64,000 bases of DNA, taken from assembly GCF_018873765.1 (NCBI RefSeq), contig NC_057916.1:13970001-14034000 (forward strand), in the 5' to 3' direction. Position numbers and translations under genes: made by a program. Source of the DNA: Telopea speciosissima (lineage: Eukaryota; Streptophyta; Magnoliopsida; Proteales; Proteaceae). Positions 55,019 to 64,000 of this stretch are shown here, piece by piece (the stretch's first letter is position 1; each line of letters opens with the position of its first letter). Under the pieces are notes generated by a model. It did not search any database. It was given only the letters and a program-made list of their open reading frames with translations, and was not told the origin of the DNA.

Positions 55019-57697
55019 TCAACGTCCTTTGGGGTTCATTATCTGTGAGAACACTGCACTGGGTGTCAAACCATCCGAGTCCTCACTCCCAAGGCTTCGG
55101 CCTCCAATGCTCATTGTCATCCCACTGCTACTTGAATCCGTAATGTTCCTCTCATACCCATCTGGGTCCTTTCCCCCACTGCTTTTCTTGAATGGGGTGC
55201 CCTCCATGTCGACGTCACTCTGAATCCCACCAGTCTCCTCGGAGCTCTCCTGCAACTGTAATGCAAATTCAAGGTTCCACAGCACATCACCCATTGATGG
55301 CCGGTCGATCCCCTGATCTGCCACACACTTCTCTGCTGTCTCTGCAAACTTCTTGAAGCACTCTGGCGCAATTTTCCCCTTCAGATATGGATCCATAATC
55401 TGGTCAAGGATCCCTTTCTTCTGGCAATGTAAGGCCCATTCTGCCAAGCTCACCTGCTCCTTCGGCAATGTTGGATTCAATGCCGGCCGTGCACACAGGA
55501 TCTCAAATAGTACCACCCCAAATGAGTAAACATCTGACTTATCTGTGAGCTGCTGCCGTCGGAAATACTCCGGATCCAAATACCCAAAGCTACCCTTTAC
55601 AACAGTGCTAACATGCGTGTGATCCAATGTTGGTCCTGTCTTTGACAACCCAAAATCTGAAACCTTTGCTACCCACTTCTCATCCAAGAGGATGTTCGTC
55701 GTCTTGACATCTCGGTGGATGATAGTGTGTTTGGCACCGGTGTGGAGGTAGTGTAATCCCCTTGCAGCTCCAATGCAGATTTCAAGCCTTTGCTTCCATG
55801 GGAGTGGTGGTTTTTGGGTCTTGTAGAGGTGCTCCCGAAGTGTCCCATGAGCCATGTAATCATAAACAAGGATCATTTCACAGTTCTCTTCACAGTAACC
55901 AATCAATGAGACCAGGTGGCGGTGTCTTAGCTTTGAAAGCATCTCAATTTCTGTCTGGAATTCATGTACACCCTGCTCAGAGAGTGGGTTCCCACGCTTG
56001 ATTGCTACCTTAGTGGTTCCACCATCAATTTCACCCTTGTAGACCTTGCCAAAACCACCTACACCAAGGAGTAATGCCTCGTCAAAGTTTTTGGTAGCAG
56101 CGTTGATTTCAGCAAATGAGAAGTGGCGACAAAGGTTTGAAGGATGGGAAGAAGCATAGCTTCCTGTAGTGTTTGTCTTGGCAGATCCCGCAGAGTGTGA
56201 ATTTCCATAGAGCGAAAGAGGAAGCCAGCCAGATGGTCCATCACTAGAACTGGACTCCTTCTTTTGCCTCTTGCGTCGTGACACAGCAAACACAATAAAA
56301 CAAAGGAGACAGACAACAATGATGCCACCTATAACACTTCCAGCGATGACTGCAGCATGATTCTTTGAGCCACCTGAACTAGAAGATGGAGAAGCCAAAG
56401 ATGGGTTTATCACTTCCTGCACCGGAAGGGGAATCGGATTAGGCCCAGCAAGGTTTCCAGTGGAATCATTCACCTTAAAAATCTCCAATCCATTTAAGAG
56501 CGCGTTATAATAATTGGGCAATGATTTCTTATTAGGATGCAGTGCAAGCCACATATCCTGCTGGCCTTCCCCCTTTGGAATGAGCACCACATAATCCTTA
56601 TAGAGAGGAACTTCGCTCACTTGAGTCCAAGCAATCACGTCTGCCGCTTTCTCTGCAGTCTGATTATTGAGGAAGATGTCGAACACCCTCTGATTAATCT
56701 GGGTGTACTCAAACTCACAGAAATGAAGCCTCACCAGGTAGAAAAACCCTGAGTCAACTGGGAAAATCCATGTCAGATTGTAATTTATATTGACATTTGG
56801 ATCTGGACCCATCGATCTAGCGGTGGCATATACATTCACTGGTGCAACATAGCTAGGCATGCCTTTGGGGTATTGAATTGCGGATGTGGAGTTTGCCGTG
56901 TCAGTCACACCGATCGCTGCACCAAAGATATATGGCGAATCATCGGACCAAGACCTCAACATGCCAGTATCGCCTGTCGGTGAAATATCATTTCCACCAA
57001 CATTTAGCCGAAAAACATTCTCAAGTGCAGTACTGTTATCAATGGAGAATGGAGCACCTTCGCCAACGATAAACACATTTTCATTTGCAGTACTATATAT
57101 GTCAGGCATTGACACAATCTCAATCCCATTCACGAAGGCATAGGTATTGGAAGCCTTTGATGGTGTGAAAGTAAGGTTCAATCTTTCACTATCTTCATTA
57201 ACTGAGAATTCTTTGATGATGAATGCGTAATTCAGAGCCTGAGTGGTCTGGGAAGCACTGAAGTTTTTGAGTAGAGTATATTGCCCGCAGGTGACAGTAA
57301 AGAGCCCATTAGAGACATTGAGGCCAGAATAAGAATCCGGGTAGAAATAGAGACGGACAAATTTGCGACCAGAGGCAACAGGGAAGCTGTAAGTGAATTC
57401 AGAGTGGAAGATCCTTGCAGTCATGTAAGGGACTTCAGGAACAGAGGGATTTTGAGTAGCAGCTGGGGATGCTAATGAGTTATCACCAGTGGCCACAAAC
57501 TTGGAACCGATGTCAGAGGTCCATCTCAGACCGTCCGTATCCACAGTATCACCGTGTGCACCACAACTCAAGAGGATCTTGTCAGCGGGAACAAACGATG
57601 AATTGTCGGCACAAACCACACGAAATAAAAAGATGAAGGACAACGAGATGATAATGGATACAAGATGAACCTTACTGGTCTTATCCATCGATGGCAA
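55019..57697 (-). CDS. FER: FERONIA receptor-like kinase (CrRLK1L family)
   Basis: An intact 892-residue ORF in a single exon; Arabidopsis FERONIA has 895. It starts with a signal peptide (1-30, ending VVCA). Two malectin-like ectodomains at about 36-225 and 226-410 include SVPEVPYMTARIF, SGRKFVRLYFYP, FVNGIEIVSMPD, LNVGGNDISP and LVRLHFCE. A membrane segment spans about 448-472. The cytosolic Ser/Thr kinase spans about 543-815, with GVGGFGKVY, VAIK (Lys567), HRDVKTTN (Asp663) and DFG (681-683). The tail ends GLTPSAVFSQIMNPKGR, the FERONIA signature. The receptor sits at the plasma membrane, binds RALF peptides with LLG co-receptors and controls growth, fertilisation and cell-wall sensing through ROPGEF/ROP. 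M1 and M4 are both possible starts; the longest frame is given. No damaged residue was seen. Confidence 0.97.
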   Translation of the reverse strand: MPSMDKTSKVHLVSIIISLSFIFLFRVVCADNSSFVPADKILLSCGAHGDTVDTDGLRWTSDIGSKFVATGDNSLASPAATQNPSVPEVPYMTARIFHSEFTYSFPVASGRKFVRLYFYPDSYSGLNVSNGLFTVTCGQYTLLKNFSASQTTQALNYAFIIKEFSVNEDSERLNLTFTPSKASNTYAFVNGIEIVSMPDIYSTANENVFIVGEGAPFSIDNSTALENVFRLNVGGNDISPTGDTGMLRSWSDDSPYIFGAAIGVTDTANSTSAIQYPKGMPSYVAPVNVYATARSMGPDPNVNINYNLTWIFPVDSGFFYLVRLHFCEFEYTQINQRVFDIFLNNQTAEKAADVIAWTQVSEVPLYKDYVVLIPKGEGQQDMWLALHPNKKSLPNYYNALLNGLEIFKVNDSTGNLAGPNPIPLPVQEVINPSLASPSSSSGGSKNHAAVIAGSVIGGIIVVCLLCFIVFAVSRRKRQKKESSSSDGPSGWLPLSLYGNSHSAGSAKTNTTGSYASSHPSNLCRHFSFAEINAATKNFDEALLLGVGGFGKVYKGEIDGGTTKVAIKRGNPLSEQGVHEFQTEIEMLSKLRHRHLVSLIGYCEENCEMILVYDYMAHGTLREHLYKTQKPPLPWKQRLEICIGAARGLHYLHTGAKHTIIHRDVKTTNILLDEKWVAKVSDFGLSKTGPTLDHTHVSTVVKGSFGYLDPEYFRRQQLTDKSDVYSFGVVLFEILCARPALNPTLPKEQVSLAEWALHCQKKGILDQIMDPYLKGKIAPECFKKFAETAEKCVADQGIDRPSMGDVLWNLEFALQLQESSEETGGIQSDVDMEGTPFKKSSGGKDPDGYERNITDSSSSGMTMSIGGRSLGSEDSDGLTPSAVFSQIMNPKGR

Positions 57698-57718
57698 ACA
57701 AAAGGGAATCCAAGAAAG

Positions 57719-58066
57719 CTGATTTTCAACAGAACCCTCAAGATTACAGAATAAGCAAAACTAATCAGAGAAAGAAAGAAAGAGTAGATCTAGGTCCTCG
57801 GCCCCCTATCTAGGGTTTCGACCGAAAAATGGGGAACAAAAAACTTTACCATCAGAGAAAGAAATCTCAGCTAATACTCAGATTCATCAAACGAACTGCT
57901 TTAAAATACTATGCAAGCTAAAAATAATCTTCCTAGAAAAAAAGGAAGAAGAATAACGAAGTGGCTAGTAGTGAAATGCACTAAAAAGCTTCATCGGAGA
58001 AAGGAGATTTCAAGCCATTATAGCTCAAAATACAGAGATAATAAGCGATCGAATTGAGAGAAATAC
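57719..58066 (-). other. Probable 5' UTR intron of FERONIA
   Basis: On the - strand, CTGAAG/GTATTT (58067/58066) and AAAATCAG/CTTTC (57719/57718) make a 348 bp GT-AG intron ending 21 bp before the start codon. Several CrRLK1L genes have a leader intron. Inferred from splice signals only. Confidence 0.45.
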
Positions 58067-58852
58067 CTTCAGACGAGCGGAGAATTTCGAAAACAAATCC
58101 GAAACAGATCTTCCAAATGTACAGAGGATTTGAAACTCCACCGATTGCTTCAACCAAACTGAGAAAATACTAGAAGTGAAGTACAGAACGCGTAAGCTTT
58201 AGTGGAAAACTAAAATAAAATAGCTCATTTTCACCAAAAATAAATAAAATAGCTGATGTCGGCGTTAATGGCTTTACGTCGTCGTCTTAGTTGTATATCT
58301 AGATGACCGATTTACCCTCCACGTTTTCATAAATATCAGTACTATACCTTCCAGTGAAGAACAGCTGCCAATGACAAGACACTTCTATTCTTTTACTTGA
58401 TTTACGAATAATACCATAACTAGAACTTGTCACTTCTTGTGAAACTATAGGGATAGTTTCGAAATTTCCTAACGGAAAATTGGCCTTTTTCTTTTTCTGA
58501 CAGTGAGAATTATATAATTGCGCCGCGTATTTGGTGGGGCCCACCACCGCCAGTGAGTCTAAGTTGTCCAGTTTCTGGTGGGGATTCTTCTTCCACTAAC
58601 TTCTTGGTCTTCAGCCATGTGCGGACAGTTAAGTGTTGGATAGTGACAGTCCAAGATCTTGCCAAGTGGCATGAGTGTGATGAAGGACGGTCATGATTTC
58701 TAGTAATCATTTAAGAAAAGGAAATGTGGGACCCGATCAGTGTGGGCCACATAGAGTGGGTGCATGACAACTCAGATCAGATATTTAGATGATGAGTCAA
58801 CTCGACTTACAGTTGGAGCTTAGTTGGAAAAAACTGCCAGTAGGATGTCACG

Positions 58853-59548
58853 CTGTTTGTTGGAAAAAACTCTGTTTGAATAAGGAGACTTCAAACTGCT
58901 TTGAACGCGATCTCGCTATCTTAAAAGAGATATTTGTCTCACACGACAAATTCACCTTCAGGAATCAACAAAGCAATAAATATAAAACACAGAACTCCAC
59001 TTAGAGATATTGAATTGTAAGAGGGAAAGATAATTCGTTTGAACACATGACTCCTATTTTATAGAAGTGGAGCACCTCTTCTAAATAGACATATCTATTC
59101 ATTCTGTATCCATTAGATCAATTGCCATATGATCTAACGGTCCAGATTAAACCAGAGATGAACCTGTTCACACAGTCATATCCTATCGAGGCGTGACCTT
59201 AGGATCTTCTAATCCGAGCGGATCGATCATTTAAAAAAACAACGTACCGGATCGGATCGCTTGCATCGCGATGCAAAGTGCTAAGTGCGTGCGTACGTCG
59301 CCACTAACGCCTCTCTGACCTTGCCCACGCCGCGCGTGTGAGTGCGCGTGTGCGGACGGCTACGCCGTCCTCGCATATACACTGTAGAATGTCTCCCTTT
59401 TCCGATTTAATTCAAGAGATAAAGAAGGTAATATAATAAATACCATTTATAACTTTTATAGTTTTTCGATGTGGGACTAAAGCATTTTTCCCAAAATAAC
59501 AAATTATTTATATAATCTCTCTTTTATTACAATCTATCTAACACTGTT
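58853..59548 (-). mobile_element. Probable solo LTR, upstream of FERONIA
   Basis: Read on the - strand it begins TGTTAGATAGATTG at 59543, has a TATA-like CTATAAAATAGG near 59055-59066 and ends at 58858 (TTCCAACA). CTGTT flanks it at 58853-58857 and 59544-59548. A second possible left end is at 58877, also preceded by CTGTT. No internal region or second LTR is present, so it looks like the product of LTR-LTR recombination. A GC-rich stretch (59257-59380) lies inside. Confidence 0.6.
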
Positions 59549-60437
59549 TACGCCTAGCGTGTCTAGTTGGGGCCGATTTTGAAAGATTATGGCTAATGCT
59601 GATGTAATAATTTAGTTCATTAGATAAATAAAAATAATTTGTAATGGCCACAACACCCCGTGTTAAATTATAAACTCATTAAGTTCTTAGGTCATATTCC
59701 TATGCTCTCGCACAATCTCTCTCTTTACTGACACTGTGTCCATGATATGAGAAGTTTTCTCTCTAGTATTATGAAAAACTTCATCCCTAGATGTGATTAT
59801 TAATCCTCTCATATATTGATATTTTCTTTTTTAAATATGACTAGTGAAATAGATCGCTTTACTATTGGCCACATAATAGTAAATTTGTTAGATCACGTGG
59901 TAGATGAGCAAATCGCTTTACTATTTGCCACATAATAGTATGTGAGGTCCTCTATCACATAGACTAACACATGTACTACCAAGTAGTAAATATAAAGTGT
60001 CATATCAATGCATGAATGTATCCATTTTTATTTTTTAATATATATGCAGTTTTTTTAAAAATAAATTATATAAGTTAGATTATCCTCACATATCTTATAC
60101 CTTATTATTGTTGCGACCATTGACTCACTAACCCATTAACCCAATGCTTGCATGGAGGGAAAAATATTTGGTTTATGGTAGAGCGTGAAATAAGAAATAT
60201 GTTATGTTGTGTTGTGTCTTGAATTGTTTATATCAAAAAAAGTTGTCTTAAATTGTCATTTTTTATTTTATGACAAAAGAAAACATGTGCGGTCAATGTG
60301 TATTTTTCTCTCAGTATTTCTATTCTCTCCTTATTAAATATGTGGGTCTCTTTTTTTATTAAATATATTATTTTTATAACTACTATTGATTTGGTGTGTA
60401 AGACGCTAATGTAAGCGAGCATATAGATCCCTCTCCC
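59549..60437. other. Intergenic DNA
   Basis: AT-rich, no gene seen. CGCTTTACTATTGGCCACATAATAGTA near 59853-59881 recurs in similar form at 59913-59940, a small local repeat. Confidence 0.5.
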
Positions 60438-61984
60438 TTAATTTATGGGAAATTTACACATACCACCCCTGAGGTTTGACGAAAGGATATTTTCACCCCC
60501 AGTTTTGGAAAATTCTGCGTACCCCCCTGAGGTTTGCAAACGATAACAAATAAGTCTATTCCGTCAGTTCATGACTAACACTGTTAAAAATTATACTTGA
60601 ACTGACGAAATTGCCCTTATAAGAAAAAAAAGAAAAAAAAACACCTGCAACTCATCTTCCCCAATCGATTTGGGGAAGATAAGTTGCAGGTATCCTTGTA
60701 GGGAACACCATGGAACCGATCCTGATTCACTCTCTTTCCTTTCCCTCAATAACTCTCAACCCCCTGATCGTCAAGATCTTCTCTTTTTTTTTTGTTGTTG
60801 CTTCATTAAAGCTTTAGACAAATGGAATTGGATGATGACGGTTGCCTACCTACCTCACCTTTCTGATGAACACTCTTTTGATTTTTCTCCGCCCTCATGT
60901 ATGAAGGAACGTCTCTCTCAATCAATTGCAAATTGCAATCGTAAAACATATGACTCTTACACTGCAACTTCTGTAGTTTTTCACTTCTAAACACCGCCTA
61001 CAATTGCCTTGTCTTTCTCAAAGCTTATCGGAATTCAGAAATGGAGTGTGTGGACAATAAATAAAGAAAGGGATAAAAGACAAAAAGCGAAAGAATCATA
61101 GATTTTTTATGTTCAGATTCCTCTGCAAAATACTTATCCATGTCATATTACTTCTTATAGTGGGAAAATCTCCTAAATTTCAATTATTTTGCTCACGAAT
61201 TTCAGTTTCCTTGATGAAATCCACTTATTGAGTACAAGGTTTGATCCGTTTTAGGGTTTTGGATTAGAGATTTGAAAGGTTTCTGTATCGTTCTAGAGCT
61301 TTTGCTTTATCTTCTCAATTCAAGGGTCGCTATTCACTTCTGTTTAAACTTAATTAATGGCGGCCGCGGCCGAAAACCCTAGAAGTGCAGCCTCCACTGG
61401 TCCCTCAAAACACTCGTAGAACAGCAACTCAAAAGTTCCCTCTATTCCGAGACCACAACTGTTCTCTTCATATCATGACAACGCAAATATCTCTCCGAGT
61501 GTGAAGATTTTCTATGAAATCATCTCCAAAGTCCTTGTTCCTGAACTTGAAGTTGCGTTATCACGCACCAGAATTCCTCTGTTGCCAGAGCACGTTGAAG
61601 AGGTATTGTAGTTTTGTTATGGGTCTCGTGCAGCTACTGTGAAGTTTTTTAGATGGGAAAGCAAATGGAAGAGGGAAAGGAAAGAGAGTGAATCAGGATC
61701 GGTTCCATGCTGTTCCCTACAAGGGTACCTGCAACTCATCTTCCCAAAAATCGATTGGGGAAGATGAGTTGCAGGTGTTGTTTTTTTATTTTTTTCTCTT
61801 GTAAGGGCAATTCTGTCAGTTCAAGTCTAATTTTTAACAGTGTTAATCATGAACTGACGGAATTGGCTTATTTGTTACCGTTTGCAAACCTCAGGGGGGT
61901 ACGCAGAATTTTTCAAAACTAGAGGGTGAAAATATCCTTTCGTCAAACCTCAAGGGTGGTATGTGTAAATTTCCCTTAATTTAT
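60438..61984. mobile_element. Mutator-like element carrying a host-gene start (Pack-MULE type)
   Basis: A perfect 9 bp duplication, TTAATTTAT, lies at 60438-60446 and 61976-61984. Arms 60447-60746 and 61673-61975 are ~300 bp inverted repeats starting GGGAAATTTACACATACCAC. Each arm holds its own small palindrome, ACCTGCAACT...AGTTGCAGGT, near 60642-60690 and 61729-61777. There is no transposase. The interior carries the 5' end of a probable PPR gene on the + strand. Confidence 0.92.
61357..61672 (+). pseudogene. Captured 5' end of a probable PPR-protein gene
   Basis: From an ATG at 61357 the frame reads MAAAAENPRSAASTGPSKHS, a TAG at 61417-61419, then on to VKIFYEIISKVLVPELEVAL, RIPLLPEHVEEVL, another TAG at 61609-61611 and FCYGSRAATVKFFRWESKW. 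The pattern of a residue block ending in VEEVL...FCY...A..VKFFRW is what precedes the first repeats in many plant pentatricopeptide repeat proteins. Two stops show decay. The frame then runs on into the right arm. Sequence before the ATG looks like a leader. The family call is from memory of the motif and is moderately sure. Confidence 0.6.
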
Positions 61985-63404
61985 TTGTATGAAAACAAAA
62001 TGGGAAGAACACTATCTCGTCTCGTGGCCCCATCACCTGGGGCCAACGAGGGGATTTGTAGGGACATCGACCAAAGGATTTTTCATTTTTGTAAAAGGGT
62101 GAGACGGTTACTTTAGAGGGTTATGTTTGCGCGTGACCAGACAACGTTCTTCTCTCTAACAAAAGTTATGAAATTATTGTTGAAAGAAAAAACACTATTT
62201 GATAAGGCAGTAGCTGCAACATTTGAGAAATGATCTTGTAGACAACTTACCCACTTATTTGACCATGTCACATGAGATCATGGGCTTGGTTGCCCAATAA
62301 AATAAGGAAATAAAAGCTAATGAAATTGTGATTGAATTAGTCAACTTAATCAATATGAATCTCAAAATTTGACATGTGATCAATTAAGATATTTCTCCAT
62401 AATTGAAATTGACCACACCACCCCTGAAATTTTCCATCTCTTCTCTACCAATAGTTTTGGTCTTGGAAACTGAAATTTCATTTAATAGGTTTGGGTTCAG
62501 TTTTAGGAAACCTAAATCGAACCTAAACCATACTAAACATACCCTAAAGGCTAAAATATAAGTTCTAAGATTTTAATTTCCACTTGTCCTTTCTGCCTTT
62601 GTCTTTAACTGTCGATTCTCATCAGTTATCTTCTGTAGTTCTGCACGTTTCTTCTTCCGTTTCATGCTTCTTCAAAGCTAGTACAAGACATTCCCAAATC
62701 TCATAGGAACTGAAGAAGTGAATTGAACAAAATCGAATCACCAAGACCATTTACGACTTGAATAAAATCGAATACATAAAAAATATCTGTCCGTATCGGC
62801 CCTACTATTGTTTCATGTCAGACCTTTACCAAAATAACAAAAAGTTTCCATGCCCTAGCACTCCAATACTTTGTCCATAAAATCTAGACATGTCCATAAA
62901 ATTTCAATCCCACCTGACCTACCATTGCAAGACGACAAATCTAGACATGAACATTGTTCATAAGCAATCCATATTCTGATTCCCACATAAGCATTCTCAA
63001 TCACCAAATAAATGAGTGTTTTTATTGGTGAATTTAGAACTTGACACATTCATTTAATTGTCATTTGTTTTATTCTCAAAAACATTTAATGCAGATTTTT
63101 CAACGAGAGTAAATCTGTCATCTCTCATTAAATGTTGCATTAAAAAAGAGGTAAGAAAGTAAGGTTACAAATCTATTGACAGCTTAGAGGTGTCAATAAA
63201 AAAAATCCCTAAAATAAAATACCAAATAACAAGACATTAAGAATCTAATTCACACAATAGCCCAAGGAGAAATGACAACCAATTCAGCACAAAAATTTAG
63301 TTCCATGGCTTATGATAGAATACTGTATCCCCAGAACAAAGGTCCCCAGGAAGAGGGGGGTGGTGCCAAAAGAAAAAGAGAGGGAAAAGACAAGAGATCG
63401 TAGA
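61985..63404. other. Intergenic DNA and 3' flank of the eIF2 beta gene
   Basis: AT-rich sequence. The right part should hold the 3' UTR of the leftward gene whose stop is at 63405-63407. No other gene or element is recognised. Confidence 0.5.
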
Positions 63405-63482
63405 TCATGTCCCAGCCTTCCTACGTCCAACACGTGCAACAAAACCAGCCTTGATTGGAGCAACGGACCGTCCAGAACCACA
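63405..63482 (-). CDS. Translation initiation factor eIF2 beta, last exon (partial gene)
   Basis: A 78 bp exon after a CTTGCAG acceptor encodes CGSGRSVAPIKAGFVARVGRRKAGT and a stop. This is the C-terminus of plant eIF2 beta; the first Cys is the last ligand of its C2-C2 zinc finger. eIF2 beta is part of the eIF2 complex that brings initiator Met-tRNA to the 40S subunit. The previous exon would end at the window edge: bases 64000-63997 read GCAG followed by GTAACC on the - strand, which would complete a CxxC ending in Gln before CGSG. The rest of the gene lies beyond the window. Confidence 0.75.
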   Translation of the reverse strand, partial: CGSGRSVAPIKAGFVARVGRRKAGT

Positions 63483-63996
63483 CTGCAAGTAAATATGGTT
63501 AGAAAGAAGAGATAAATGTCTGTCCATTACATGAGCCATCGCGAATGAATGTACAAAATTCTTCTTTTTGGTAGAAATAATTATTCATCACAAAAACCAT
63601 CAAAATGATGAAATCTGATGCATTTTATTGTAGTCATAAAGCAGTAGTGGATTGTCAAAGAAATTCTAATAAATCAAATTAGAACATAATATTCAGGCTG
63701 AGCGTCAGGCCTCACTGGATTGCAAGTATATTTTTATCATAGCTGATACAAACAACCAGTCTAGACACATGCAAATCATCATTAACCTCAGCAACAGAAA
63801 ACAATAAAGGTTTCTCATGTCATTTCATGGACAAATCTCTACTGAGGTGTAAGAATACCATATATAAGACAATTAAGTCCTACAAATACATGATAGCAAG
63901 CTATGAACAAGATTCACATCGCATATCAAGACCTTCCACATGCTTGGGCTGAACCATGGTCGTAATTTCATGTGACAAAGAAAGAAAGTTGGTTAC
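63483..63996 (-). other. Last intron of the eIF2 beta gene
   Basis: 514 bp with a GTAACC donor at 63996 and CTTGCAG acceptor at 63483 on the - strand. T-rich toward its 3' end. Depends on the exon call at the window edge. Confidence 0.5.
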
Positions 63997-64000
63997 CTGC

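Noticed and set aside
55029-57475. Open frames on the + strand across FERONIA
   Set aside because: Antisense shadows of the conserved kinase and malectin-like coding sequence.

Overview
The window is nuclear DNA of a flowering plant. The evidence is plant-specific gene families split by GT-AG introns, and introns and intergenic DNA filled with plant transposons (Copia LTR elements, Mutator-like and hAT-like DNA elements, L1 and RTE LINEs, Au-type SINEs). I cannot fix the species from sequence alone. There are no bacterial operons, CRISPR arrays, rRNA genes or convincing tRNA genes.

Layout: (1) 1-7.6 kb holds an intronless AP2/ERF gene of the cytokinin response factor type (+ strand) with two upstream ORFs and a GA microsatellite in its leader, then a hAT-like element. 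(2) 7.6-30.7 kb is one gene on the - strand, the plastid SufS-type cysteine desulfurase NFS2. I rebuilt it as 10 exons encoding 454 residues. Its introns carry an Au SINE, a three-copy ~325 bp tandem repeat, a 5'-truncated L1, a 121 bp MITE, a ~430 bp-arm palindrome, a two-copy 197 bp tandem repeat and, in intron 1, a full-length Copia element with 5 bp target duplications. (3) 30.7-35.4 kb, the interval between the divergent NFS2 and thioredoxin genes, holds a palindromic MITE, a Mutator-like element carrying a 3'-5' exonuclease gene fragment, and a 174 bp MITE. (4) 35.4-52.5 kb is a thioredoxin h9-like gene (+ strand, 136 residues, 4 coding exons). Its first coding exon is 21 bp and is followed by a 12.3 kb intron holding a second Mutator-like element, a degenerate Copia element nested in LTR-like DNA, and a SINE inserted into an RTE LINE fragment. 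(5) 55.0-57.7 kb is an intact, single-coding-exon FERONIA-type receptor kinase (- strand). (6) 58-62 kb holds a probable solo LTR and a third Mutator-like element, with a perfect 9 bp target duplication, carrying the start of a probable PPR-protein gene. (7) The right edge holds the last exon of a gene on the - strand that reads as the C-terminus of translation factor eIF2 beta.

The host genes are housekeeping and signalling functions without an obvious shared pathway: plastid Fe-S cluster assembly, membrane-anchored thioredoxin, RALF/cell-wall signalling, cytokinin-related transcription and translation initiation. The least ordinary material is the transposon biology: three Mutator-like elements, two with recognisable host-gene fragments, a tandemly duplicated start exon in the thioredoxin gene, a long intronic palindrome, and a Copia element whose two LTRs differ mainly at CAG/CTG sites in their 3' halves. 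Exon boundaries rest on homology and splice signals. No transcript data or searches were available.
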